Below, in pieces: positions 37,839-45,607 of a stretch of 60,721 nucleotides of DNA (its first letter is position 1; each line of letters opens with the position of its first letter). The notes beneath the pieces were generated by a model. That model did no database searches. It worked only from the letters and a program-made list of their open reading frames with translations, and was not told the DNA's origin. A program made the translations under genes and the position numbers. The stretch comes from Lachnospiraceae bacterium (GTDB lineage: Bacteria; Bacillota; Clostridia; Lachnospirales; Lachnospiraceae), in the NCBI GenBank assembly GCA_016281335.1, contig JAEEIK010000128.1:1-60721 (forward strand), read 5' to 3'.

Positions 37839-38930
37839 ATGAATATCAAGATTAAAAAGAGTTCCGCAGAACCCGCATATATACAGCTTTACAGGGCATT
37901 TGTAAAAGATATCACAGCCGGTGTATATCCTTACGGGAACAAACTGCCTTCAAAAAGGATAATAGCCGAAGAGACAGGGGTCAGCCTTATCACGGTAGAA
38001 CATGCACTGATGCTGCTTGCCGAGGAGGGCTATGTGGAAAGCCGCGAGAGAAGCGGTGTATTTGTGATATACAGGGCAGAGGATTTCCTGAGAGGCAGTA
38101 ATGATACGGAGGAGATAATACCTGTCTCGAGCACGCAGTCTCATGCTACCGGAGAATTTCCATTCTCGATAGTGGCCAAGACCATGCGAAAAGTCCTGCT
38201 GGACCGGGGCGAGGATATACTTGTCAAATCACCGAATCACGGCTGTCAGGAACTCCGTAACGAGATAAGCCTGTATCTGGCCAGGAGCAGAGGACTGAAA
38301 ATAAATCCCTCACAGCTTATAATAGGTTCCGGCGCCGAGTACCTCTACGGCCTGATAGTGCAGCTGTTGGGTACTGAGGATACATATGCCATGGAGAAAC
38401 CTTCGTATAATAAGATACGCGAAGTCTATGAAGCCATGGGCGCAAAATGCGATATGCTCACGATGACGTCAGAGGGCATATCTTCCAAGGAGCTGGAAAA
38501 GACAGAAGCAAAGATCCTGCATGTTACGCCTTTTAACAGTTATCCCACAGGTGTGACCGCCGGCATTTCCAAGAAAAAGGAATACTTAAGCTGGGCGAAA
38601 AAGAGAAAGGCCGTTATCATTGAAGATAATTATGATTCGGAACTGACCGTTTCAAGAAAACCGGAAGATCCGCTGTATTCTCTGAGCAAAGAAGAAAACG
38701 TAATTTATCTGAACACATTCTCACGGACCATTGCGCCTTCCGTGAGAATAGGTTATATGATACTCCCGCCGCGTCTTGAAAAACTCTTCAACGAAAAGCT
38801 CGGCTTCTATTCCTGCACAGTGCCGATCTTTGAGCAGTACGTACTGGCAGAACTCATTAAAAACGGAAATTTTGAGCGCCATCTGAACCGCATGCGCAGG
38901 AAGAGAAGAGACAAAACCTTTGAAAAATGA
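37839..38930 (+). CDS. MocR-type GntR regulator, shortened, Schiff-base Lys replaced
   Basis: The 363-residue product has an N-terminal GntR winged helix (YIQLYRAFVKDI, G-N-K-L-P-S-K-R, residues about 12-78) and an aminotransferase-like domain from about 110. The family is normally 440-480 residues; this protein ends at RMRRKRRDK, so roughly the last 100 residues of the PLP-fold are missing. The PLP-lysine motif T-F-S-K reads TFSRTIAPS, so Arg replaces the Lys that should bind pyridoxal phosphate. It may be a degenerate regulator or one that no longer uses PLP. A terminator follows directly. Confidence 0.8.
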   Translation: MNIKIKKSSAEPAYIQLYRAFVKDITAGVYPYGNKLPSKRIIAEETGVSLITVEHALMLLAEEGYVESRERSGVFVIYRAEDFLRGSNDTEEIIPVSSTQSHATGEFPFSIVAKTMRKVLLDRGEDILVKSPNHGCQELRNEISLYLARSRGLKINPSQLIIGSGAEYLYGLIVQLLGTEDTYAMEKPSYNKIREVYEAMGAKCDMLTMTSEGISSKELEKTEAKILHVTPFNSYPTGVTAGISKKKEYLSWAKKRKAVIIEDNYDSELTVSRKPEDPLYSLSKEENVIYLNTFSRTIAPSVRIGYMILPPRLEKLFNEKLGFYSCTVPIFEQYVLAELIKNGNFERHLNRMRRKRRDKTFEK

Positions 38931-38948
38931 CAAAAACACTAAGGAAGA

Positions 38949-38978
38949 CGGCGGCTTGAAAGAGCCGCCGCCTTTTGT
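38949..38978 (+). terminator. Intrinsic terminator after the MocR-type gene
   Basis: CGGCGGCT (38949-38956) pairs with AGCCGCCG (38963-38970), loop TGAAAG, followed by CCTTTTGTT. The loop carries the -35 box of the next promoter. Confidence 0.82.
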
Positions 38979-38984
38979 TATAAT
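38956..38984 (+). promoter_or_regulatory. mnmG promoter embedded in the preceding terminator
   Basis: TTGAAA (38956-38961, at the terminator loop), 17-base spacer, TATAAT (38979-38984), with TG at 38976-38977 making an extended -10. The predicted start of transcription falls at about 38991-38992, the A of the preferred mnmG ATG. Confidence 0.72.
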
Positions 38985-38991
38985 CGGCAGG

Positions 38992-40920
38992 ATGGACGAA
39001 CTGTTATTGAAAAATACCATACATGAGAAAACCGATGTCTGCGTGATAGGCGCAGGACATGCGGGCTGTGAGGCTGCTCTTGCCTGTGCGAGGAGCGGCC
39101 TTGATACCGTTGTGTTCACTGTGAGTGTTGACTCCATTGCACTGATGCCCTGTAATCCAAACGTGGGTGGGTCTTCCAAAGGTCACCTGGTAAGAGAGCT
39201 GGATGCTATGGGCGGCGAGATGGGACATGTTATTGATAAGACTTTCATTCAGTCCAAGATGCTGAATGTTTCCAAAGGCCCTGCCGTACACTCGCTGCGC
39301 GCCCAGGCTGATAAGGCCGAGTATACACGGGCTATGCGTAAAGTTCTGGAGAAACAGGAGCACCTGCGCATCAAACAGGCAGAGGTATGCGAGATATATG
39401 TCGATGAAGGAAAGATAAAAGGTATAAGGACAAACACCGGTGCATATTATGAATGCGGCGCTCTGATCATCTGTAGCGGTACTTATTTAAAAGCCCGCTG
39501 TCTGACCGGTGAAGCCATCACACATACAGGACCGAACGGTCTGATGGCGGCCAACAATCTGTCCGCTTCGCTGATCGCAAACGGCGTAAAACTGCAGCGT
39601 TTCAAGACAGGAACGCCTGCGCGTATGTCACGTTCCAGCATCGACTTTGATAAGATGCAGCCACAGCACGGTGATGAGAGGGTAATACCTTTCTCGTTTT
39701 CCACCGATCCCGACAGTGTGCAGATAGAGCAGGCCGACTGTTATCTTACCTATACAAATGAAAAGACACATGAGATCATCCGCGCAAATCTTGACAGATC
39801 ACCTATTTATGCAGGCGTGATAGAGGGTACCGGTCCCAGATACTGTCCTTCCATAGAGGACAAGGTAGTCAGGTTCGCGGAAAAAGAAAGACACCAGGTA
39901 TTTGTAGAACCCGAAGGTCTGCATACGGATGAGATGTATATAGGCGGCATGAGTTCATCACTGCCTGAAGATGTGCAGCTTGCGATGTACAGAACAGTGC
40001 CGGGTCTTGAGCATTGTCATATCGTTAGAAATGCCTATGCCATCGAGTATGACTGCCTTGCATCAGGACAGCTGAAGCTGAATCTGGAATTGAAGAATAT
40101 AAGCGGTATCTTCTGCGCAGGCCAGTTTAACGGCAGCAGCGGTTATGAAGAGGCAGCAGCCCAGGGACTGATGGCGGGCATTAACGCGGCGAAGTATATA
40201 AGAAAAGAGGAGCCTCTGATCATTGACAGGTCGGAAGCCTATGTAGGCGTACTCATAGATGATCTGGTGACCAAAGAGCACAGGGAGCCTTACCGCATGA
40301 TGACCAGCCGCGCTGAATACAGGCTGCTGTTAAGACAGGACAATGCGGACCTGCGTCTTAGCCATTACGGTTATGAAGCGGGACTCGTAAGTAAAGAGTT
40401 TTACGAGCGTGTACAGAAGAAACAGAAACTTATCGACAGTGAAACAGCGCGTATGCATGAGACCATGGTGGGTGCGGGAGCAGAGGTCTTAAGTTTTCTC
40501 GAAAGACATGAAAGCGCGCCGGTAAAGAAGAGCACTTCCCTTGCCGAACTTATATGCCGACCGGAACTGACTTATGAAGCAGTAGCTGAGCTGGATCCGG
40601 AACGGGAAGATACATGGAAAGAATATGATGCGGATCTGCGTCTTAAAAAAGAAGTGATCGAACAGATCGATATACAGATCAAGTATGAAGGTTATATCCG
40701 CAGACAGGAAGCCCAGGTCAAGCAGTTTAAACGCATGGAGAACAGAGTGATACCTGAAGACCTGGATTATGATAAGGTGGAGAGTCTGCGTCTGGAAGCA
40801 AGGCAGAAATTAAAAGACCTGCGCCCCGCAAATGTGGGCCAGGCCTCTCGTATAGCGGGAGTCAGTCCCGCAGATATTTCCGTATTATTGGTATATCTTA
40901 CCGCTAACGGTGGCGTATGA
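38992..40920 (+). CDS. mnmG: tRNA uridine-5-carboxymethylaminomethyl synthesis enzyme MnmG
   Basis: MnmG (GidA) with MnmE modifies U34 of several tRNAs using FAD and methylene-THF. Motifs: VIGAGHAGCEAALA (FAD site), MPCNPNVGGSSKGH, GEMGHVIDKT, GPAVHSLRAQADK, CAGQFNGSSGYEEAAAQG, and the C-terminal GVSPADISVLLVY. Length of 642 residues fits. ATG 38992 is chosen over the in-frame ATG 38920, because the latter would place the terminator hairpin inside the gene. The promoter implies a leaderless or nearly leaderless mRNA. The 3' end overlaps the convergent neighbour by 17 bases. rsmG and mnmE are not adjacent. Confidence 0.94.
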   Translation: MDELLLKNTIHEKTDVCVIGAGHAGCEAALACARSGLDTVVFTVSVDSIALMPCNPNVGGSSKGHLVRELDAMGGEMGHVIDKTFIQSKMLNVSKGPAVHSLRAQADKAEYTRAMRKVLEKQEHLRIKQAEVCEIYVDEGKIKGIRTNTGAYYECGALIICSGTYLKARCLTGEAITHTGPNGLMAANNLSASLIANGVKLQRFKTGTPARMSRSSIDFDKMQPQHGDERVIPFSFSTDPDSVQIEQADCYLTYTNEKTHEIIRANLDRSPIYAGVIEGTGPRYCPSIEDKVVRFAEKERHQVFVEPEGLHTDEMYIGGMSSSLPEDVQLAMYRTVPGLEHCHIVRNAYAIEYDCLASGQLKLNLELKNISGIFCAGQFNGSSGYEEAAAQGLMAGINAAKYIRKEEPLIIDRSEAYVGVLIDDLVTKEHREPYRMMTSRAEYRLLLRQDNADLRLSHYGYEAGLVSKEFYERVQKKQKLIDSETARMHETMVGAGAEVLSFLERHESAPVKKSTSLAELICRPELTYEAVAELDPEREDTWKEYDADLRLKKEVIEQIDIQIKYEGYIRRQEAQVKQFKRMENRVIPEDLDYDKVESLRLEARQKLKDLRPANVGQASRIAGVSPADISVLLVYLTANGGV

Positions 40921-42289
40921 CTTCGAAACGTTGAAGTGATACCTCCTCCTCCGGACGTATACCGGCCTTGCGTTTGGCTATAGCGATCTGTTCTTCAACG
41001 GTATCCACGCCGTCGAGATCGGGCAGCAGCAGGCCCCGCTTATATCCTTTGGTAACGATCACGCCGTACCTCTTAACATCAAGTTCTTCGGGACCGGATA
41101 TGCTTTCCGGATCCCCGAGCACATCAACATTTATTTCGAGCCATTCTAATTCATCGGGAGTGATAGCTTCAAAACGCGGATCTTCGGTAGATGCGCTGAT
41201 GGCATTGTTTATTATCTCCTGTGCAACGCAGCCTGTAGTCGGAAGTATGGTGCCTATGCAGCCCCGGAGCTGTCCATGCTTATGTATGGAAACAAAAGCT
41301 CCTGCCCGCTTGCTGAGCAGTTCTTCGGAAGTATCATCGGGAATAGCTATCTTGCTGCCTTCAAGTATATAGTTTTCAAGGGATTTTCTTGCAAGCCTTA
41401 CATACTCATCCGAATCATTTCGCATCTTTTCAAGTTCCTTTCTGCGTTTGTTAAGTCTGATATCCAGAAATCTGCGTTCGTCATCTTCTCCTTCCGGATA
41501 AAAACTGCAGATGCCGTAACCTACGCCGGTCACATCTTCATGAGAGTATTCTGTTGCTTTGACAAAGATGCCGTCCAGAGCGCCGGCCATTATCACGAAA
41601 GAACGGTGGCCGCATTCCGCGGCTTTGTCACAGAAGCTTTCATCAAAATCAAAGAGTTCACCGAAAGCGCCCCGGGAACATACATCCATTATACGTTTGT
41701 CGTATTCGGGTCCCTCCGGAGCAAAGCCGTAAGGACCGTAATCCTGAAGCTTATGGGAAAGATCTCCGCTGGCCACATATACTGCTTTGCGACCGAGTTC
41801 GTTTACTGCCTGTGCTATCAGCTGTCCGAGCTTATAATGCATGGTAAGTGGCAGGCCTGATAAGCCGACCCGTATGATGGATCCTTCCTTGTATTTCTGT
41901 CTGATAAAGTACAGAGGAACCATGGTGCCGTGGTCAAGCTGAGGTTCCCGCTCGCCCATTGTGCCTGCGCGAAGCCCCGTCGCCGTTGCCAGTTCTTCGA
42001 TCTTATCAACCAGCTGTCTGTCATATTTTTCATTAAAGCTGACGCGGCTAGCGCCGAAGTTGGAAAAAGAGCCTTTTGCCGAAGTGCCCGGAGAAATATG
42101 GAAATAGTCGCCATACATCGTCGCATGGGGACTGGAGATGATGATGGTGTCCGGCTTTATGGCGGCGATCTCTTCAGCCACTTTCATATATGAATCAATG
42201 GTCTTTTGTACCTGTTTTTCACTGCCCCGTCCTACGTCGGGAACTATCATGGGAGGATGCGGGACCATAAATGCGGCTTGGAAGGACAT
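40904..42289 (-). CDS. AmmeMemoRadiSam system protein: LigB-like plus AMMECR1 domains
   Basis: The 461-residue product fuses two conserved modules. Residues about 1-260 are MEMO/class III dioxygenase-like (VPHPPMIVP, ISSPHATMYGD, VASGDLSHK). Residues about 290-460 are an AMMECR1 domain, with HGQLRGCIG and SASTEDPRF as signatures. In clostridia such fusions belong to the AmmeMemoRadiSam system with a radical SAM partner, whose biochemical task is not settled; no partner gene is visible here. AAAGGAGGT directly before ATG 42289 fixes the start; the frame is open to 42307. It ends inside the 3' end of mnmG. Confidence 0.9.
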   Translation of the reverse strand: MSFQAAFMVPHPPMIVPDVGRGSEKQVQKTIDSYMKVAEEIAAIKPDTIIISSPHATMYGDYFHISPGTSAKGSFSNFGASRVSFNEKYDRQLVDKIEELATATGLRAGTMGEREPQLDHGTMVPLYFIRQKYKEGSIIRVGLSGLPLTMHYKLGQLIAQAVNELGRKAVYVASGDLSHKLQDYGPYGFAPEGPEYDKRIMDVCSRGAFGELFDFDESFCDKAAECGHRSFVIMAGALDGIFVKATEYSHEDVTGVGYGICSFYPEGEDDERRFLDIRLNKRRKELEKMRNDSDEYVRLARKSLENYILEGSKIAIPDDTSEELLSKRAGAFVSIHKHGQLRGCIGTILPTTGCVAQEIINNAISASTEDPRFEAITPDELEWLEINVDVLGDPESISGPEELDVKRYGVIVTKGYKRGLLLPDLDGVDTVEEQIAIAKRKAGIRPEEEVSLQRFEVIRHR

Positions 42290-42312
42290 TGGGGGACCTC
42301 CTTTCATGAGGT

Positions 42313-42341
42313 TTGAATTTTCTTATACTATATAGTATAAT
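42313..42341 (+). promoter_or_regulatory. Divergent promoter region with 18-bp palindrome
   Basis: Forward: TTGAAT (42313-42318), 17 bases, TATAAT (42336-42341), serving the hprK operon. The perfect palindrome TTATACTATATAGTATAA spans 42323-42340 and covers the forward -10; on the other strand TATACT with TTCCAA 17 bases upstream could drive the AMMECR1 gene. The palindrome could be an operator or simply back-to-back -10 boxes. Confidence 0.7.
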
Positions 42342-42385
42342 AGCATTTGCACTCTTTTGGAATACCAAAACATGGAGAATATCGG

Positions 42386-42799
42386 ATGTACGATTCTTTT
42401 GACAAATTGAGAAGGGGCAACCTCAAGGTGAGCTGTGAACAGTGCGGTGCTCCTTTGATAGGAGTCCGTTCGGGCCAGTATCAGTGTACGAAGTGCGGTG
42501 CCCTTGAGTATGATGATTTCGGAAAGATCAGGAAATATCTGGATGAGAACGGCCCGGCATCAAAAGAAGAGATAATGAAGGCTACCGGTGTGGGTAAGGC
42601 TGTCGTTATAGAGTATCTGAAAGAGCAGAGACTCATGGTTTCAGGAAAAGGCAACAATGTCTGTGTGCTCTGCGGCGCAAGGATAGCGGCCGGAACGCTC
42701 TGCATCGACTGCAAGGGCGGCAACAAGCCAAGAAGCACGAGCGGAAGACCGACCGGCGGTTCCGGAAAGATGCGCATGGACCACAACAGAAGATCATAA
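42386..42799 (+). CDS. Small zinc-binding winged-helix-like protein
   Basis: A 138-residue protein: first zinc ribbon (CEQC...CTKC, residues about 17-39), a helix-turn-helix-like central part (KIRKYLDENGPASKEEI), and a second cysteine cluster (CVLCGARI...CIDC). The basic tail is rich in Gly, Ser and Arg. It resembles the flagellar-regulator-like YvyF family only in plan; I would not name it. ATG 42386 is preferred because GGAG lies 8 bases upstream. It leads the hprK operon; the hprK start follows 16 bases after its stop. Confidence 0.8.
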   Translation: MYDSFDKLRRGNLKVSCEQCGAPLIGVRSGQYQCTKCGALEYDDFGKIRKYLDENGPASKEEIMKATGVGKAVVIEYLKEQRLMVSGKGNNVCVLCGARIAAGTLCIDCKGGNKPRSTSGRPTGGSGKMRMDHNRRS

Positions 42800-42815
42800 G
42801 AAAAGGAGATTTATC

Positions 42816-43748
42816 ATGGCAAGCAGTATCAGCTTACAGAGGCTCATCGACAAGATGAAGCTCACAAATCTTACCGAAGATATAGACATTACCAAGAAAA
42901 AGATAACCCAGCCGGATATCAACCGTCCGGCCATACAGATGACGGGATATTTTGAGCATTATGATTCAACACGTCTGCAGATAGTCGGCTTCGTGGAGTA
43001 CAGCTATATGCAGTCGCTGACGGAGGAGCGTCAGAGGGAGATATACAGCCAGATACTGAATCATCCCACGCCTGCTTTCGTATTCTGCCGTGATCTGCAG
43101 CCGGATCCCTTATTTAAAGAAATGGCTGAGAAATACCAGGTGCCCCTGTTGATGACATCAAAGGCAACTTCCACTTTCATGGCGGAAGTTATCAGATGGC
43201 TGAATTCCAAGCTGGCTCCTATGGTGACCGTGCACGGAGTGCTGGTGGACGTATACGGCGAAGGCGTGCTGATAACCGGTGAGAGCGGCATAGGTAAGAG
43301 CGAAGCTGCACTGGAGCTTATAAAGAGAGGTCATCGTCTGGTTTCCGATGATGTGGTGGAATTAAGGAAGGTCAGCGAGAATACCCTGATAGGCACGGCT
43401 CCCGCGGTTACCAAGCATTTCATAGAGATAAGAGGTATAGGCATAGTTGATGTGAAGACACTTTTCGGTGTGCAGAGCGTTAAGGAAGACCAGGAGATCA
43501 ACCTGGTGATCAAGCTCTCCGAATGGTCCAAAGATAAAGAATATGATCGTGTCGGAATGGAAGAGGAATACACGGAATATCTGGGCACCAAGGTAGTCTG
43601 CCACAATATTCCCATCCGTCCCGGACGTAATACTGCGCTGATCTGCGAATCGGCAGCCATCAATTACAGACAGAAGAAGATGGGTTATTACGCTGCACAG
43701 GAGCTTTACAAGAGAATGCAGGCATCTCTGGAGACTAAGGAGGAATAA
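42816..43748 (+). CDS. hprK: HPr kinase/phosphorylase
   Basis: The 310-residue bifunctional enzyme phosphorylates and dephosphorylates Ser46 of HPr and Crh, the central switch of carbon catabolite control in Firmicutes. Walker A GESGIGKS is at 155-162, His140 and the following VYGEGVL precede it, SDDVV is at about 177-181, and the signature EIRGIGIVDVKTLFG is intact. AAAAGGAG precedes the ATG. The same operon ends with a Crh-like protein, its probable substrate, and includes glucokinase. Confidence 0.96.
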   Translation: MASSISLQRLIDKMKLTNLTEDIDITKKKITQPDINRPAIQMTGYFEHYDSTRLQIVGFVEYSYMQSLTEERQREIYSQILNHPTPAFVFCRDLQPDPLFKEMAEKYQVPLLMTSKATSTFMAEVIRWLNSKLAPMVTVHGVLVDVYGEGVLITGESGIGKSEAALELIKRGHRLVSDDVVELRKVSENTLIGTAPAVTKHFIEIRGIGIVDVKTLFGVQSVKEDQEINLVIKLSEWSKDKEYDRVGMEEEYTEYLGTKVVCHNIPIRPGRNTALICESAAINYRQKKMGYYAAQELYKRMQASLETKEE

Positions 43749-43751
43749 GTG

Positions 43752-44693
43752 ATGGGAAAATATGTATTCGGAGTAGACTTAGGCGGAACCACCGTTAAGC
43801 TCGGGCTTTTCGAGACGGACGGAAAACTGCTTGATAAGTGGGAGATACCTACACGTAAGGAAGATAACGGAAGTAAGATTCTTCCCGATATTGCTGCAGC
43901 GATCAAAAACAAGATGTCGGATAAAGGCTTAGAGAAGAATGATGTTGTGGGTGTCGGAATAGGTGTTCCGGGTCCCGTGGATGATAAAGGAATCATATAT
44001 AAAGCAGCCAATCTGGGCTGGGGTAAGTTCTCGGTCAACGAAGAACTTGCAGTATTGCTCGGAGGTATTCCGGTAAAAGCCGGCAATGACGCCAATGTAG
44101 CAGCCCTTGGAGAGATGTGGAAGGGCGGCGGAGAAGGTTATTCCAATCTGGTAGCCGTAACCCTCGGCACAGGTGTCGGCGGAGGCATCATAGTTAACGG
44201 CCGCATATTGACCGGCGCTACAGGCGCAGGCGGAGAGATAGGCCATATACATCTTGAAGATGATGAGACGGAAAGCTGCGGCTGCGGAAATAAGGGCTGC
44301 CTTGAGCAGTATGCTTCCGCAACCGGTATAGCAAGGCTTGCAAGGAAGAAACTTAAAGATACGGATAAGGCCAGCAGCATGAGAAGTCATAAGGAAATAT
44401 CCGCCAAGACCGTATGGGATGCGGTAAAGAGCGGAGACGAGCTGGCTATCGAAGTAGCCAATGAATTCGGCGAGTATCTCGGAAAAGGCCTGGCAGCTAT
44501 TGCCTGTGTGGTCAATCCCGAAGTATTTGTCATCGGCGGCGGTGTATCCAAGGCCGGAGAAGTGATACTTAAATATATAGAAGGACCTTATAAGAAATAT
44601 GTTTTCCATGCCAGCAGGGATACGAAGTTTGCGCTGGCATCCCTCGGAAATGATGCAGGTATCTACGGTTCTGCGAGGATGGTACTTGACTGA
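43752..44693 (+). CDS. glcK: ROK-family glucokinase
   Basis: The 313-residue product is a ROK kinase: GVDLGGTTVKLG (ATP site), VGIGVPGPVD, AGNDANVAALGE with the catalytic Asp, TLGTGVGGGI, and the zinc motif CGCGNKGC with LEQYAS. It phosphorylates glucose at C6. The frame is open from GTG 43749 but ATG 43752 immediately after is more likely. The stop overlaps the murB start (TGATG). It links sugar entry to the HprK circuit. Confidence 0.94.
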   Translation: MGKYVFGVDLGGTTVKLGLFETDGKLLDKWEIPTRKEDNGSKILPDIAAAIKNKMSDKGLEKNDVVGVGIGVPGPVDDKGIIYKAANLGWGKFSVNEELAVLLGGIPVKAGNDANVAALGEMWKGGGEGYSNLVAVTLGTGVGGGIIVNGRILTGATGAGGEIGHIHLEDDETESCGCGNKGCLEQYASATGIARLARKKLKDTDKASSMRSHKEISAKTVWDAVKSGDELAIEVANEFGEYLGKGLAAIACVVNPEVFVIGGGVSKAGEVILKYIEGPYKKYVFHASRDTKFALASLGNDAGIYGSARMVLD

Positions 44694-45607
44694 TGGGACT
44701 TTCGCTGCCGGAAAAGCTGAATGAATGCTGCTCTTTGGTAGTGGAAAATGCATCCCTGAAGGAGTATACCACCTTCAGGGCAGGCGGAAATGCCGGAATA
44801 CTGGCTGTTGTCGATGACGAGGAAGCACTGATAAAGGCGGTTGATATATTGGAAGAAACAGGGACAGACTGGTTCCTTCTCGGAAACGGTTCCAATATCC
44901 TGGTGTCCGATGCCGGCTATAAGGGTGTAATGCTGAAACTCGGAACAGGCTTTGAAGAAATAAGAACGGAAAATGGGAATATAATTGCAGGTGGCGCTGT
45001 CATGCTGTCAAAGGTTGCCGGAACGGCAGCAAACGAAGGTCTTACGGGACTTGAGTTTGCATCCGGCATACCGGGAACGGTGGGAGGCGCCATTACAATG
45101 AATGCGGGAGCTTACGGCGGAGAGATGATCGATGTCGTGAAGGAGGCCCGCATTTATTTTCCCGAAAAGGGCATAAAGACCCTTAAGACAGAAGAACTGC
45201 ATTTCGGATACAGACACAGCATACTTAAAGAAGAACGCGGTGTTCTTATCTCCGTAGTGCTCAGCTTGCAATTTGGCATAAAAAAAGATATTATAGACAA
45301 GGTGAATGAGCTAAGCAGGCTGCGAAGGGAGAAGCAGCCTCTTCAGTATGCTAGCGCAGGATCCACCTTTAAACGTCCCGAAGGAGCATATGCCGGGAAA
45401 CTGATAATGGAAGCCGGACTGGCAGGCTATTCCTGCGGTGAGGCCTGCGTATCGGAAAAGCATTGCGGATTCGTGATAAATAAGGGAAAGGCTACGGCTA
45501 CGGATATATATAAAGTGATCAGAGCCGTACAGGAAAAGGTAAAGGAGAGCTCCGGTTACGAACTGGAACCGGAAGTTATACTCCTGGGTGATTTTTCAGA
45601 GGAATGA
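44693..45607 (+). CDS. murB: UDP-N-acetylenolpyruvoylglucosamine reductase
   Basis: MurB reduces UDP-GlcNAc-enolpyruvate to UDP-MurNAc in peptidoglycan synthesis with FAD and NADPH. Signatures: YTTFRAGGNA, LGNGSNILV, SGIPGTVGGAITMNAGAYG, SAGSTFKRP and the C-terminal PEVILLG. Type and length (304) are normal for the Firmicutes form. Start and stop both overlap the neighbouring genes by a few bases. Confidence 0.96.
   Translation: MGLSLPEKLNECCSLVVENASLKEYTTFRAGGNAGILAVVDDEEALIKAVDILEETGTDWFLLGNGSNILVSDAGYKGVMLKLGTGFEEIRTENGNIIAGGAVMLSKVAGTAANEGLTGLEFASGIPGTVGGAITMNAGAYGGEMIDVVKEARIYFPEKGIKTLKTEELHFGYRHSILKEERGVLISVVLSLQFGIKKDIIDKVNELSRLRREKQPLQYASAGSTFKRPEGAYAGKLIMEAGLAGYSCGEACVSEKHCGFVINKGKATATDIYKVIRAVQEKVKESSGYELEPEVILLGDFSEE

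Noticed and set aside
38920-38991. In-frame N-terminal extension of MnmG from ATG 38920
   Set aside because: It would translate through the terminator hairpin, overlap the MocR-type gene and has no match to the conserved MnmG start.
41276-41860. 194-codon plus-strand frame
   Set aside because: Antisense to the LigB-AMMECR1 fusion gene, whose motifs are clear on the other strand.
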